DNA of 64,000 nucleotides. Source: Hemerocallis citrina (lineage: Eukaryota > Streptophyta > Magnoliopsida > Asparagales > Asphodelaceae). Made by a program: the position numbers and the translations under genes. This document shows positions 10,892-21,419 of the stretch, piece after piece. The stretch spans positions 31,562,430-31,626,429 of the forward strand of contig CM030359.1 of the NCBI GenBank assembly GCA_017893485.1, read 5' to 3'. Every line of letters starts with the position of its first letter. The stretch's first letter is position 1. The notes beneath the pieces are model-generated. The model saw only the letters and a list, made by a program, of their open reading frames with translations, did no database searches and was not told the origin of the DNA.

Positions 10892-12241
10892 TTGTCTCCT
10901 TTTCTTTCTGTCTTAGGTGTTGTTCTAGTGTGTACTTTTCCTGCTCATGTTCTGTTTGATTCTGGGGCAACCCATTCTTTTGTCTCCTCTCGATTTGTCG
11001 CTCGCCATCAGATGGAGTGCAGCAACATATCAGAGGCTTGGAACATTGTGACAGGTGGTGGAATTTTCATTTGTTCCTGGGAGTGTAGGCAATGTCCTGT
11101 AATTATTGGTTGCGCGGAGTTCAAAGCCAATCTGATTGTAATTGGGAATTTGGGGTTCAACGTTATTCTGGTTATGGATTGGTTGGGTGAAACCCATGCC
11201 ATTATTGATTGCCATGCCAAGAAAGTTGTGTTCCGGATTTCAGATCGCACAGAGTTTGAGTTCCATGCCGGGAAGTCTTCCCTTGGCCGAGCTGTAGTTG
11301 ATCAGGAGATTTTTGCGATGGAGTTGCATTCAGGCTGTGAGGCAGCGCCTCTAGTAGTTTGGGATTTCTTGGATGTTTTTCCAGATGAGTTGCCTGGCTT
11401 ACCCCCTGATAGGAAAGTGGAATTCGGTATTGATGTTCAGCCTGGAACAGAGCCGATATCGAAGAGTCCCTATAGGATGGCACCGGTTGAGCTAGCAGAG
11501 CTTAAGGTGCAGATTCAGCAGTTGCTTAATTTGGGTTTCATCAGACCTAGTGTTTCGCCTTGGGGTGCTCCGATCCTTTATGTTGACAAGAAGGATGGTA
11601 GTTGTTGACTGTGCATGGATTATCGAGAACTGAACAGAGCTAATGTGAAGAATCGGTATTCGTTGCCCAGAATAGATGATTTGTTTGATCAGCTGAGTGG
11701 GGCTGCTTTTTTCTCGAAGTTAGATCTTCGTTCTGGATATTACCAAGTCAAGGTGAAGGCTGCAGATATACAGAAGACTGCTTTCAGGACTAGATACGGG
11801 CACTATGAGTATCTTGTGATGCCATTCGGAGTCACGAACGTGCCGGCTGTATTCATGAGTCTTATGAATTGGGTCTTCTCTCAGTTCTTGGATAAATTTG
11901 TGGTGGTCTTCATTGATGATATTTTGGTGTATTCTCGGAATCGGGAAGATCATGCTGAGCATCTTAGAGTGGTTCTGCAGACTTTGAGGGAGAACTAGCT
12001 CTATGGGAAACTTAGCAAGTGCAAGTTTTGGCTCAACAGGATTTCATTCTTGGGGCACATTATCTCAGGTGAGGCTATTTCTGTGGATCCTACCAAGATT
12101 GAGGCTGTGAAGGATTGGCCTATTCCCAAGTCAGTTTCTGAAGTCAGGAGTTTTCTCGGTTTGACTGACTATTATCAGAAATTCGTCCAAGATTTTTCGA
12201 AGATAGCAAGACCGTTGACTAAATTGACTGGGAAGGATTAG
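10892..12241 (+). pseudogene. Protease and reverse transcriptase of chromovirus 1
   Basis: The first frame contains the aspartic protease motif HVLFDSGATHSFVSS (about 10935-10985) and then the flap/ILVMDWL region. RT follows with [38 protein letters not shown], the MPFGVTN motif and the catalytic FIDDILVYS box (about 11910). Stops at 11606-11608 (TGA), 11996-11998 (TAG) and 12239-12241 (TAG) interrupt an otherwise collinear frame. At these sites chromovirus 2 has CGA, CAG and a CAA/CAG-type codon, so each is a C-to-T change. RT copies the element RNA to DNA in cytoplasmic particles; this copy cannot make a full enzyme. Confidence 0.9.
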
Positions 12242-12700
12242 AAGTTTTGTTGGTCTGATGAGTGTGATGGAGCTTTTGTTGAGTTGAAGAACAGATTTAC
12301 GTCAGCGCCTGTGTTGACTATTCCCGATGGTTTAGGCTGATTTGTAATTCACTGTGATGCTTCTAGTAAGGGTCTTGGAGCAGTTTTGATGTAGAAGGGC
12401 CGAGTCATTGCGTATGCATCGAGGCAGTTGAGGCCACATGAGAAGAACTATCCTACTCATGACTTGGAGTTAGATTTTTGCTTTGAAGCTGTGGAGAAAT
12501 TATTTACTTGGGGACCGAGTGTAGATCTTTACAGACCACAAAAGTCTCAAGTACGTCTTCACTCAGAAGGAGTTAAACATGAGGCAAAGGCGTTGGTTGG
12601 AGCTTATGGCCGATTATGACATCAGTTTGCAATACCATCCTGGTAAAGTAAACTTGGTGCTAGATGATTTGAGCAGGAGACCGACAGTTATGTTCTTCAC
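12242..12700 (+). pseudogene. RNase H domain of chromovirus 1
   Basis: The TIPDG...HCDAS segment (first catalytic Asp of gypsy RNase H), then [22 protein letters not shown] and, in another frame, QYHPGKVNLVLDDLSRR, the end of RNase H. Stops occur at about 12338 (TGA) and 12392 (TAG), and a frameshift lies between about 12480 and 12579. The domain degrades RNA in RNA-DNA hybrids during reverse transcription. It is broken here. Confidence 0.85.
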
Positions 12701-12759
12701 TCTGCAGAGGGATCTAATGGAGCAGATGAGGAGGTTAGAGTTGGGAGTTTTGTTGCTGA

Positions 12760-14009
12760 GTTCAGATCGGAGTTGTTTGGTGCTTCAGCTGCATTCGTCT
12801 CTTGTTGATCAGATCAAAGAGGCACAGGTTAGTGATGCACAGTTGCAGAGATTTCGAGCTGAGGTTGAGTCTGGGTCCAGGACGGACATGGTTATTCATT
12901 CGGATGGATCACTTCGTTTTGGGTCCAGATTATGTGCTCCGGAAGGTGAAGTTCGTCAGAGGTTGCTTGAGGAAGCCCATCAGTCTTCGTATTCTATCCA
13001 TCCTGGCGGTACTAAGATGTATCGAAATTTGAAGCTTCATTTCTGGTGGCAGGGTATGAAAAGGGTTGTGGCTCAGTTTGTTGCTAAGTGTTTAATCTGC
13101 CAGCAGGTTAAGGCAGAGCATCAGAGAACCGCTACACTTCTTCAACCGCTTCTTATTCCAGAGTGGAAGTAGGAACATATCACTATGAATTTTGTGACTG
13201 CTTTGCCGAGGAGTCCTAAGGGTCATAATGCCATTTGGGTGATTGTTGACCGTTTGATGAAGAGTGCTCACTTCATTTCTTTTTGTATCGGTCAGTCTAC
13301 TGAGAACCTAGCTGAGAGGTATATGCAAGAAATTGTTAGACTTCATGGGGTTCCAGTTAGTATTGTATCCGACAGGGATACGAGATTCAGATCTCAGTTC
13401 TAGGAGAGTCTTCAGAACAGTTTGGGGAGTAAATTAAAATACAGTACAGCTTTTCATCCCTAGACTGATGGACAGTCAGAGTGGACTATTCAGATTCTTG
13501 AGGACATGTTGAGGTCCTGTATGCTTCAGTTTGGTGGGTCTTGGGAGGATCATTTGCATCTCGTAGAGTTCTCGTACAATAACAGCTTTCAAGCCAGTAT
13601 TAAAGTTGCTCCGTTCGAGGCACTTTATGGGCGGAAGTGCGGATCACCAGTGTGCTGGGATGACATTGATGAGAGGAAGTTGTTGGGTCCAGAATTGACC
13701 ACCAGGACAGTTGATGCAGTGGTTCGGATCAGGAAGCACTTGCAGGCAGCTCAGGACAGACAGAAGGGATGGGCCGATGTCCATCGGAGTGCTTTGGAGT
13801 TTGGTGTTGGTGACCATGTTTTCCTAAAGGTATCACCGTGGCACGGTGTCATTCGGTTCGGTGGTGGGGGCAAGCTTAGCCCTAGGTTTATTGGACCGTT
13901 TGAGATTTTAGAGCGAGTAGGCAAGGTGGCCTATCGTCTTGCATTGCCGCCAGCTTTATCAGAAGTGCACGATGTTTTCCATGTCTTACAACTCAGGAGA
14001 TATATCTGA
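12760..14009 (+). pseudogene. Integrase of chromovirus 1
   Basis: The HHCC zinc-binding module is visible ([18 protein letters not shown]... CLICQQVK, about 12975-13115). The catalytic core follows: MNFVTALP (about 13183) where the family has MDF, so the first catalytic Asp is Asn; VSDRDTRF (second Asp); and TDGQSEWT (Glu kept). After the core comes the GPY/F-type SPRFIGPFEILERVG. Stops are at 13170-13172, 13401-13403, 13461-13463 and 14007-14009. It would insert element DNA into the chromosome, but the stops and the Asp-to-Asn change make it inactive. Confidence 0.9.
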
Positions 14010-14021
14010 GATGAGAGCCAC

Positions 14022-14225
14022 GTGATCGATTATTCTGAGTTGACCATTCTGCCGGATTTGACTTGTGAGATTCTGCCAGTTGCTATTATGGATCGGCAGG
14101 AGAAAATGCTTAAGAACAAGGTCATCAAGTTGGTTCGTGTTGCTTGGAATCCTCACTCACCTGGTGAGTCGACTTGGGAGCTGAAGGAGGAGATTCAGCA
14201 GAAATTTCCTCATTTGTTTGAGTAG
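14022..14225 (+). pseudogene. Chromodomain C-terminus of chromovirus 1 integrase
   Basis: The segment ILPVAIMDRQEK..., then VIKLVRVAWNPHSPGESTWE and a final EIQQKFPHLFE, is a plant chromovirus chromodomain. It ends at TAG 14223-14225. In the family it targets integration to histone-modified chromatin, consistent with the nested insertions here. It is separated from the integrase by the TGA at 14007 (CGA in chromovirus 2). Confidence 0.85.
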
Positions 14226-14300
14226 TTTTGTTCTTTTGGTTGTTTTGGGATTACCCTATATATCTTCTTTTTGAATTTCGATGACGAAATTCTTCTTGTT

Positions 14301-14313
14301 AGGTGGGTAAGAT
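14301..14313 (+). other. Polypurine-like tract before the 3' LTR of chromovirus 1
   Basis: AGGTGGGTAAGAT directly precedes the LTR start TGTAACC. The same AGGTGGGTAGGAT precedes the 3' LTR of chromovirus 2. It is the expected place for plus-strand priming, though it is not purely purine. Confidence 0.5.
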
Positions 14314-16000
14314 TGTAACCCCAGTTTTTCATTTTGTGTATTTTGGGTGTATTTTTTCGTTTGGTGTATTTTTCCCTATTGTATTTTTTTTTTGAACCGT
14401 ATATTGAAATTTGTTTTCAATATATATATTCGTTTTATTTCATTTTTAGCTCTTTGTGTTCGATTGGTTGTTTCTTTTGTTTCGTTCTTCATTATTTTGT
14501 TCTTTCTTTATTTTGGTCTCGTTCTCTTTATTTTATTTTATATTTCGTTGGACATTTGTAGTGGTGGTGATTTGGTTGTCCTATTTTCCAATCTTTTGTT
14601 TGAACCCTATAAGATTTTCCAAATCCAAATGAAATTCCCTATCCTATTTGTGTTCCTATTTGATTGACCCAAACCCAAAACCCATTGGTAACCTACTGCT
14701 ACTCCTAATACCCATTAACCCATTAACCCAACTTGTATTTCTAAACCCTATATATATACATCTCTACCTCTCTCTCTCCCTAAACCCTAACCTTAACTCT
14801 TTGCCCTCACATCCCGGCCTCCTCTCCCTCCTCTTGCACTCACAGCCGAACCCGACCCACCCCAGGCCGACAGCCCCCTTCCGGCAGCCACCCTCCTCCT
14901 CTCTCCTGGAATTTTGGTGAATTTTATTGATGAGTCTTATGTGTTGTTTCATGCTCGTTTATAAAATCTATACTTGCTGTATTTTGCTCGCTGTTCTGTA
15001 AAGAACCTTATTTTCACTATGATTCCTTTTACTGTATGAAAAATGTTTGTGAAATTTGAAAGTTAGTATATTTTATCTATTTTCTTATCCCTTTGGCGGA
15101 ATTGGATTTCGTTTCACTAGTTGCGAGAAATCACAGTTTTCGTACAGCAGTTTTGGGAATTCCAGCTTTGCCAAACTATGTTTTTTTTGATACTTTCTTA
15201 TTTTTGATGACTAATCCAATATTACTGGAAAATTTTGAAACTTTATATTTAGATACTGGACATATAAGGGAATACCCTAGATTTTTCGTGGATTTATTTA
15301 ATGTGTTTTCATGCTGTTTTCCCGTTCTTAAATTCGTTTTCCTGATTTCTGGCTGAACCTATTTTCTGTATTCAATTCAGTTTTGAGCTATATTTTTGTG
15401 AATTAATATATGACTTATTTATATTTGCTGGATTCGTGTGGAAGTCTATTTTCCAAATCTTTCGACGGATCCAGATTTGGATGTTTGTAACACTGAGAAT
15501 CACTGTTTTACTACAGTATGGTCTTGCTGTCCTGAACTTGAGATGTGATTATTTTAGTCCCTTATGAGTTATCTGTTGATTCTTGATTTTGATGATTACA
15601 ATACAATGCAAAGTTGTTGTTCTACTTCCTATTTATTACAGGATATACAAAGGCAAAATGTTCTAACAAGCTTCTTAAAGCAAGTTGATCAAGCACAACT
15701 GCAAACAAAGTTCTTATTGCTAAATGATCAAAGAAAGCTACAAGGTTGCCAGCTTATAAGATAAAGACGAAGGCTAAAAGCTATCTCAAGGCTCAAGACT
15801 CAAGAACAAGACTTATGCTTCAATTTATTGTATTAAGTGTCTTGTAAATAATTGTAACTTTTGATTTTTTTCTTTGAGTCTTAGAAATTCTGTAAAAGCC
15901 TTGTCACACACACACACACATTATCTTTCAATTATTTTGAGTGTTTTAAAAACTTAAAAAGATCGAAACAAAGATTGAAAAAGCTCAGCTATTAAGTACC

Positions 16001-16950
16001 AGTCGACTTCCATGAGGCACCAGTCGACTGTCTTAGTACAAAACTGACTGAACTTATTCAAACTCTAATCAGTCGACTCATAACGACAACCCAGTCGACT
16101 GTTCAAGACATTTTGACAGTTTGCTGATTTTAAATTTTGATTTTTTTTCGAATTCAAAATGGTTATTTCCGTTGGTTGACAGTTGGTACAACTGCCTCCC
16201 AACATCCAGTGTTTCTAACTCTATAAATAGATGATAGAAATCACTGTGAAAAAGTTAACAACTTTCCAAGCTTTTTGTTTTTCAAATTTTTCAAGCTTTT
16301 GGTTCTAAAACAAGAAGAAGCATTCTCTCTCTAAGTCTTGGTTCTCTAAAATCAGTCTTGCATAATAGTGATTTCGTTTGAGACTGATTTCGGAAGTTGA
16401 CCTAATAGCCACGCATAAAAACACATCCACAACAAGGCTTTAGGTTGATTGTAACTCTTTTGTTGTTGTTCTTCACTCTCGGGTTGTGAGAGTGGTTTCT
16501 TCTCGGTTGGAGAGTAGGGCTCTAGGGTGTAGAGTCAGGTCTGTCACTCTTGGTGGAAAAGTGGGTTGCTCTCTCTAGTTGTGAGAAAGGACTACGGGTT
16601 GGACAAGGTCGTTGTCTAACGCCGTAGGGTGTTCTTGTAATTATTTCAAGAATAGTGGAAAATCTCAAGTGGATTGCTTGGGGACTGGATGTAGATCGGG
16701 AGGACCGAACCAGGATACATCTTGTGTACTCTGTGGTTGTATCTCTTTGAACTTGCATTCTTTTTCTTACTTTATAACTTTCTGTAAAACTTGTCTGGAC
16801 AGTCGACTGGTCAGACTTGTACAACTTTATTTTTGAAAACTTGTGTGATAAGTCGACTGACTCTTCTATAAGTCGACTGATCAGACTCGCTTTAAAAATA
16901 CTCTTCTTAACTGTCGCTTCAGTCGACTGGTTTATCTCTTCAAGTCGACT
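16001..16950. repeat. AGTCGACT palindromes, mostly in pairs, in the Copia LTR
   Basis: AGTCGACT cores start at 16001, 16022, 16071, 16093, 16801, 16851, 16871, 16921 and 16943. Eight of nine form pairs with start-to-start spacing of 21, 22, 20 and 22 bp. Two pairs lie upstream of the TATA box, the rest downstream. Several copies are followed by GATCAGA or GGTCAGA. Confidence 0.9.
16220..16230 (+). promoter_or_regulatory. TATA box of the Copia LTR
   Basis: CTATAAATAG, placed about 650 bp into the LTR, in a typical position between U3 and R. Confidence 0.55.
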
Positions 16951-17943
16951 GATCAGAAGAAAAGTTTAATTTCGCAATTTAATTTTTATAAAACACTATT
17001 CACCCCCCCTCTAGTGTTTCTTGCCTTGCCTACAGGATCGAACAATATCTTGCACTCGTACATGTTTATCTTGCAACTTGCACTTTCCACGTGATCATGC
17101 CATGTTATTCTTGATATATTTTGCACATATACATGTGTGTTTGACATTAATAATAAATAATCAAGCCGGGGTTTAAGGGACAGATCTAATAGTGGATAAT
17201 TCAGAAATGTATACTCGGAAGGGGATCCACTGATCCTACGTGATTACTTGAGACGTGATACTTGACACGTGATTAATTGATACTTGCACGCAAGACACGA
17301 TACTTGCTATATGATACATGAATATATGATACTTGACACTTGACACATGTTTATAAGATACTTGTTTACTTGACTCTTGATGTATGCTACATGACACTTG
17401 ATCACATTACCATGCTAGTTATTTACTTTGATATCACACTTATACCATGTTGCTAGTTAGTTTCCCCATGTGCTTGTATCCTGCATTATAAGTGGCCCGT
17501 AACTTGCAATTGACGAGTATTGTGTTTTCTCTTTTCCTCTTTCTTGCATTCGTTGAATTGCAGATTTTGGAGAACAGGTTTCAGATGGTATCGGAGACAT
17601 GAAGTATTAGTGCTGCATTTTATTATATTATTTCTTGTATCTTGCTTAGACAATAATTGTATTTGAGACTTGGATTTATTCTTGTATTTGGACAATGTGA
17701 TCCAAGACATTTGTTTTATTCAGATTATGACTATTTGAGATTTATATATTTTATTTTAAGTATTCTTGTTGGTATTTGACTCATTATGTGCATGTGGTTG
17801 ATTCTTTTGCTTCCGACTCTGATGATTCTTGAGAATGTTGTAAAGATTTCTTGAACAGCTTATGGATGATGAAAATCATTCGTTGGACTTTTGTTATGTA
17901 TCCGTATTCCGTATTCTTTTGGGAAGCGAGGCGTGACATGCCG

Positions 17944-18625
17944 CCTCCCTCTGATGCTGTCGAATCCCTCCGATGCACGGCTCCTCTCCTCCGACGCTGC
18001 CGCCTCCGCTTCAAATCAATATCCATCATGTTCAATACTGAACAACGAGACGGTCTCGATCGAACTCAAGATCATCACTGCTATTCACGGCTAGTACCTC
18101 CATCTCTTCTTTCAATTTCTTGATTTTTTATTAGCATTATTTAGTTTAATCTCTTTAACTTTCGTGTTCTTTTTTTTGTTTGGGCGATGAGTTTTAGGTT
18201 TTTTATGAAGCTGAACAACGAGATGGTCTCGATCGAACTCAAGAACGCCACTACTGTTCAGGGAAAGTATCTCCCCCTCTTTTTACGATTTCTTGATTTT
18301 AAATTAGCATTATTATGTTTTTCTTTTCTTTAATTTTCGTTTTCTTTTTTCAGTTTTGGGAACGAGTTTTAGGATTTTGATGAAGCTGAACAACGAGACG
18401 GCCTCTATCGAACTCAAGAACACCACTGCTGCTCATCACATGTACCTCCCTCTCTTCTTTTGATATCTTGATTTTTTATAGCATTATTATGTTTTATTTT
18501 TTTTAATTTTTGTTTTCCTTTTTTCAATTTTGGGGATGGGTTTTAAGTTTTTGATGAAGATGAACAATGAGACGGTCTCGATCGAACTCAAGAACGTCAC
18601 TGCTGCTCACAACACCATCACATGA
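17944..18625 (+). pseudogene. Four tandem copies of an SmD1 exon with flanking intron
   Basis: Each copy encodes a version of FLMKLNNETVSIELKN, the N-terminal segment of the spliceosomal Sm protein D1 (residues about 6-21), preceded by TTTTAG/G and, in copies 2-3, followed by a GT donor-like site. Cores lie at 18041, 18214, 18389 and 18563, so the period is 173-175 bp and includes intron-like T-rich sequence. In copy 3 the exon would be 18373-18441 (69 bp, no stop). The first exon encoding MKLVR and all downstream exons are missing. SmD1 is part of the heteroheptameric ring of U1, U2, U4 and U5 snRNPs. This is a duplicated fragment, not a working gene. Upstream, 17944-18030 is C-rich and Pro/Ser-like. 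Confidence 0.8.
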
Positions 18626-18636
18626 ACCTATCACAC

Positions 18637-18639
18637 CGT

Positions 18640-18673
<34 letters not shown>

Positions 18674-18703
18674 AGCTAGGGTTTTGTAGTTAATATTTTT
18701 TGT

Positions 18704-18750
<47 letters not shown>

Positions 18751-18780
18751 AGCTAGGGTTTTGTAGTTAATATTTTTTGT
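18637..18780. repeat. Duplicated (TC)n plus AAGCTAGGGTTTTG unit
   Basis: Two (TC)n tracts (about 18637-18673 and 18704-18748) are each followed by AAGCTAGGGTTTTGTAG and TTAATATTTTTTGTTA. A unit of roughly 70 bp has been duplicated in tandem with its microsatellite. Confidence 0.9.
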
Positions 18781-19720
18781 TAAAATTTATAGATAGCCAG
18801 TGACTTATGAGCGTCAAAATTATTTTAGTCTGTGCAATTTGCACATGGTAACAATAGTATTCTTTATAATAAAAGGATTCTCCCTGCTATCTAAATCAAA
18901 ATTTTTAAGCGTTTAAACAGAGAGTTGAATATTAAATTACACTTTGTTAATTTAACTCAACCAACTAAATTAAGATGAGTTGCTCATCCCTATTCTAAAT
19001 TAATTTTCTTGCAACATCCTATGAATTTTAAATCGGTTTTTGAAACTAACCAGTTTAGGTCTAATTTTCGATTAATCGTCAATTTTTCTGATTAATCGTC
19101 CTATGAACTAATCAGATCTAGACTGATTACCGATTAATTGGCAATTAATTTCAATTTTAACTACTTAGGCTTCCAACATCATTTTCCTTTAATTCATAAA
19201 TTTATTTATCACGATTTAAGGAATATAAGAACTTAATATGAAGTTTTAAAAAAAAAGGAAAAAAAAAAAGAAAAAGGAGAAAAGTCTCAAAGAAAATTAA
19301 GATTCTAAATATGGGTATGGAGGCAGTTCTCTCCCAACAAGTTTAACTTTAGTTGTTTTTTTAGTTTTTTTTAGTATGAAAGCATATTATTGTTTGAAAG
19401 GTCTAAATGCCCTTCATGTGGATGAATGTTCCAGAAACATGTTACCCTAAATGGGCATGAAAATGACAGAAAAGAGAGATGTGTGGTTAGAACAGAGAGG
19501 GAGGGGACTTCTTACATTGCTTCAATGTATATGTGGTGGGAAATCTTAGTGGACCATCAAATTATAATGTCGTCTTGTCTAGTTTAGATCTTCAACAAGG
19601 ACAACATTTTGTCCTTTCTTGTACTTATAAGAGGGATTTTATAGTTGGATAATTTGAGTAATTAAGATTAATAATGAAATGAAAGTAAATTGTAGTTCAT
19701 TTTCATTGTTGCTTATAGAA
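18781..19720. other. No gene seen
   Basis: AT-rich sequence with short local repeats such as GATTAATCGTC (near 19070-19090) and an A-rich run at 19247-19280. No coding or RNA signal was recognised. Confidence 0.4.
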
Positions 19721-19727
19721 CTGCCAC

Positions 19728-19925
19728 ATTACCCGATATCCGGATCCGATCTGAACCTGACCCGCATCCGGTATTAAATTGGAAACGATCTGATCTATAC
19801 GGATCCGAGTTCGGATTCTAAAATAAGACCTGGTGTATTTCCGGTCCGGGTCCGGGTCCACTCAGAATAGAACCGATCCGAACCCGTACCCGGGCACGGA
19901 TCCGGACCCGTTAAAAAATACCTTA
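19728..19925. repeat. GATCCG/GGGTCC-rich island
   Basis: About 200 bp packed with GGATCCG, CGATCCG, GGTCCGGGTCC and AACCCG in AT-rich surroundings. I cannot assign it to an element. Confidence 0.6.
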
Positions 19926-20038
19926 AAAAATGGAATTTAAATAATAGTATTACAGTGATATATATATAAATAGTAATTTTTGAATATAGATGTGTAAATA
20001 AAATATTTATTCATATATTTAAGTGCAAAAATTGTTGG

Positions 20039-20552
20039 AACCGTAGGATATCAGGTGCAAAATACTTACGTGCAAATATATTGTGGAGACTGATGCATCT
20101 CAATGTGGAATCGGAGTCGTTCTCATGCAGGAATTCCATCTAGTAGCTTATATGAGTAAGGGCCTGAAATGTAAAACTTTAGCTTTATCAACCTGTGAGA
20201 AAGAAGTCTTGGAAATTTTGCAGGCAGTGAAGTATGGAAGCAATATTTGCTTGGGAATTCTTTTGTTATTAGAACTGATCAACGTAGTATTAAGTATATT
20301 TTGGATCAACAAATCAATACTAAGATTCTGGAAAAATGGCTTTGGAAGTTGTTGGAATTTACTTTTACGGTAGAATACAAGAAGGTAGTTGATAACAAAA
20401 CTGCTGATGGGTTGTCTAGGAGAGTGAAAGAGCAAGAAGCATGCTGCGAAATCATATTTTTGGGGCCTCAATGTTTAGATGAAATGAAACTTATGGTTGA
20501 ACAGGATCCATACTTCAATATTTTGCAAGATAAGGTGAATAATGGTCAGTTA
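20039..20552 (+). pseudogene. RNase H of an old gypsy element, piece 1 of 3
   Basis: The segment ETDASQCGIGVVLMQ begins a gypsy RNase H, followed by ALSTCEKEVLEILQAVK. After a frameshift near 20240 it continues with FVIRTDQRSIKYILDQQ, EKWLWKLLEF and NKTADGLSRRVKEQ, the end of RNase H and start of the linker to integrase. It stops at the target site AGTTA of LTR A. Deleting LTR A with one AGTTA copy lets the frame run on at 46438. The upstream RT and LTR were not found in the window. Confidence 0.85.
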
Positions 20553-21419
20553 TGTAACACCCCGTAAAATTGAACTATGGCATTTTTTGTCACACCCCGC
20601 TTTCCAAAAAGGAATACAGAATACGGATACGCGACAAAGTCCAGCGAATGACTTTCACCATTCATAAGCTGTAAGCATCTTTTCAATAGTTCACAAGAAA
20701 TAAATAAGAAGTAAATAGGAAATAATCATCCACGCATGCATGAAACAAATTAATATAACCAACAGAATCACTTAAAAACAAAATATATAATTCTCAGATA
20801 ACCAGATCTGGAAACAACAAGTTATATGTTATTGGACAAAGTGCCCAATACAAGATCCAAGTAGCAATAAATATAATTTATTCAAAACAGAAAAATAATT
20901 CAAGCAGGAACTCTAACCAAGCCTAGAACACTTGGTCACATACTCCTTCGGGCAGCTGGTCACCGAAATATGCAATTATAACAATTTGCAAAAAAAGGGA
21001 AACATGAAACAATACACCCGTTAGTGCAAGTTACGGGCCGCATGTAGTGCAGGAAACAAGTATGGAAAACAGATAAACAAAAATACAGAGTAGCAATAAG
21101 AAGCAAGTATTGAAGTAAGCATGAAAGGGATGTGACAGCAAAATAGAGCAACTAACTCTTAGAATCAAGTAACATGATAAGATAACAGGGTGCAGGTAGA
21201 ATGTAATAAGTATCAAGTAGCATGCAAGCAAGTAACAAGTAACAGGTGTCGAGTAGCATGTACAAGTACGGGAGTGTGCAAGTGATCATGTTATTCTCAA
21301 GTCTTGTATCTAATTCTATCTAGGTAGCACATCATGTGTCCCAAATTTTACCACATGGTTGCTACATTCAAACAGGTTGCGTTTAGATTTCGTAGTGGAT
21401 AATATAGGGCCATGTACTC

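Larger units (their letters stand above)
15574..17044 (+). mobile_element. Copia-like solo LTR (1,471 bp)
   Basis: It starts TGTTGATTCTTGATTTTGATG and ends CACCCCCCCTCTAGTG...GATCGAACA, the typical form of plant Copia (SIRE-like) LTR ends. TTATC (15569-15573) and ATATC (17045-17049) flank it as a 5-bp duplication with one mismatch. No internal element sequence remains, so it is a solo LTR. It lies in the 3' LTR of chromovirus 1 and is therefore younger than that element. Confidence 0.85.
7266..17938 (+). mobile_element. Chromovirus 1 (Ty3/gypsy, Tekay/Del-like), gag-less and decayed
   Basis: Two long LTRs flank a tRNA-iMet-type primer-binding site, protease, RT, RNase H, integrase and a C-terminal chromodomain, in the Ty3/gypsy order. 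The chromodomain and LTRs longer than 3 kb fit the Tekay/Del clade. The gag gene is absent. The flanks are CACCG (7261-7265) and TGCCG (17939-17943), read as a decayed CGCCG target-site duplication. The left LTR starts TATAACC where the right starts TGTAACC. It is non-autonomous: pol has about nine stops and a frameshift. Confidence 0.9.
14314..17938 (+). repeat. 3' LTR of chromovirus 1, with two deletions and a nested Copia LTR
   Basis: It matches the 5' LTR at both ends. At about 14908 it jumps from the CT-rich leader to sequence equivalent to 8815, losing about 950 bp including the splice-donor-like site. At 17310 about 275 bp of the ACTTGATAC array are lost. A 1,471-bp foreign LTR interrupts it at 15574-17044. 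It ends GCGTGACA at 17938. Confidence 0.9.

Noticed and set aside
20588..20620. TGTCACACCCCG...CGGGGCGTGACA as terminal inverted repeats of a DNA transposon
   Set aside because: The inverted look comes from LTRs of one family in opposite orientations; 5-bp duplications, primer-binding sites and pol show LTR elements.
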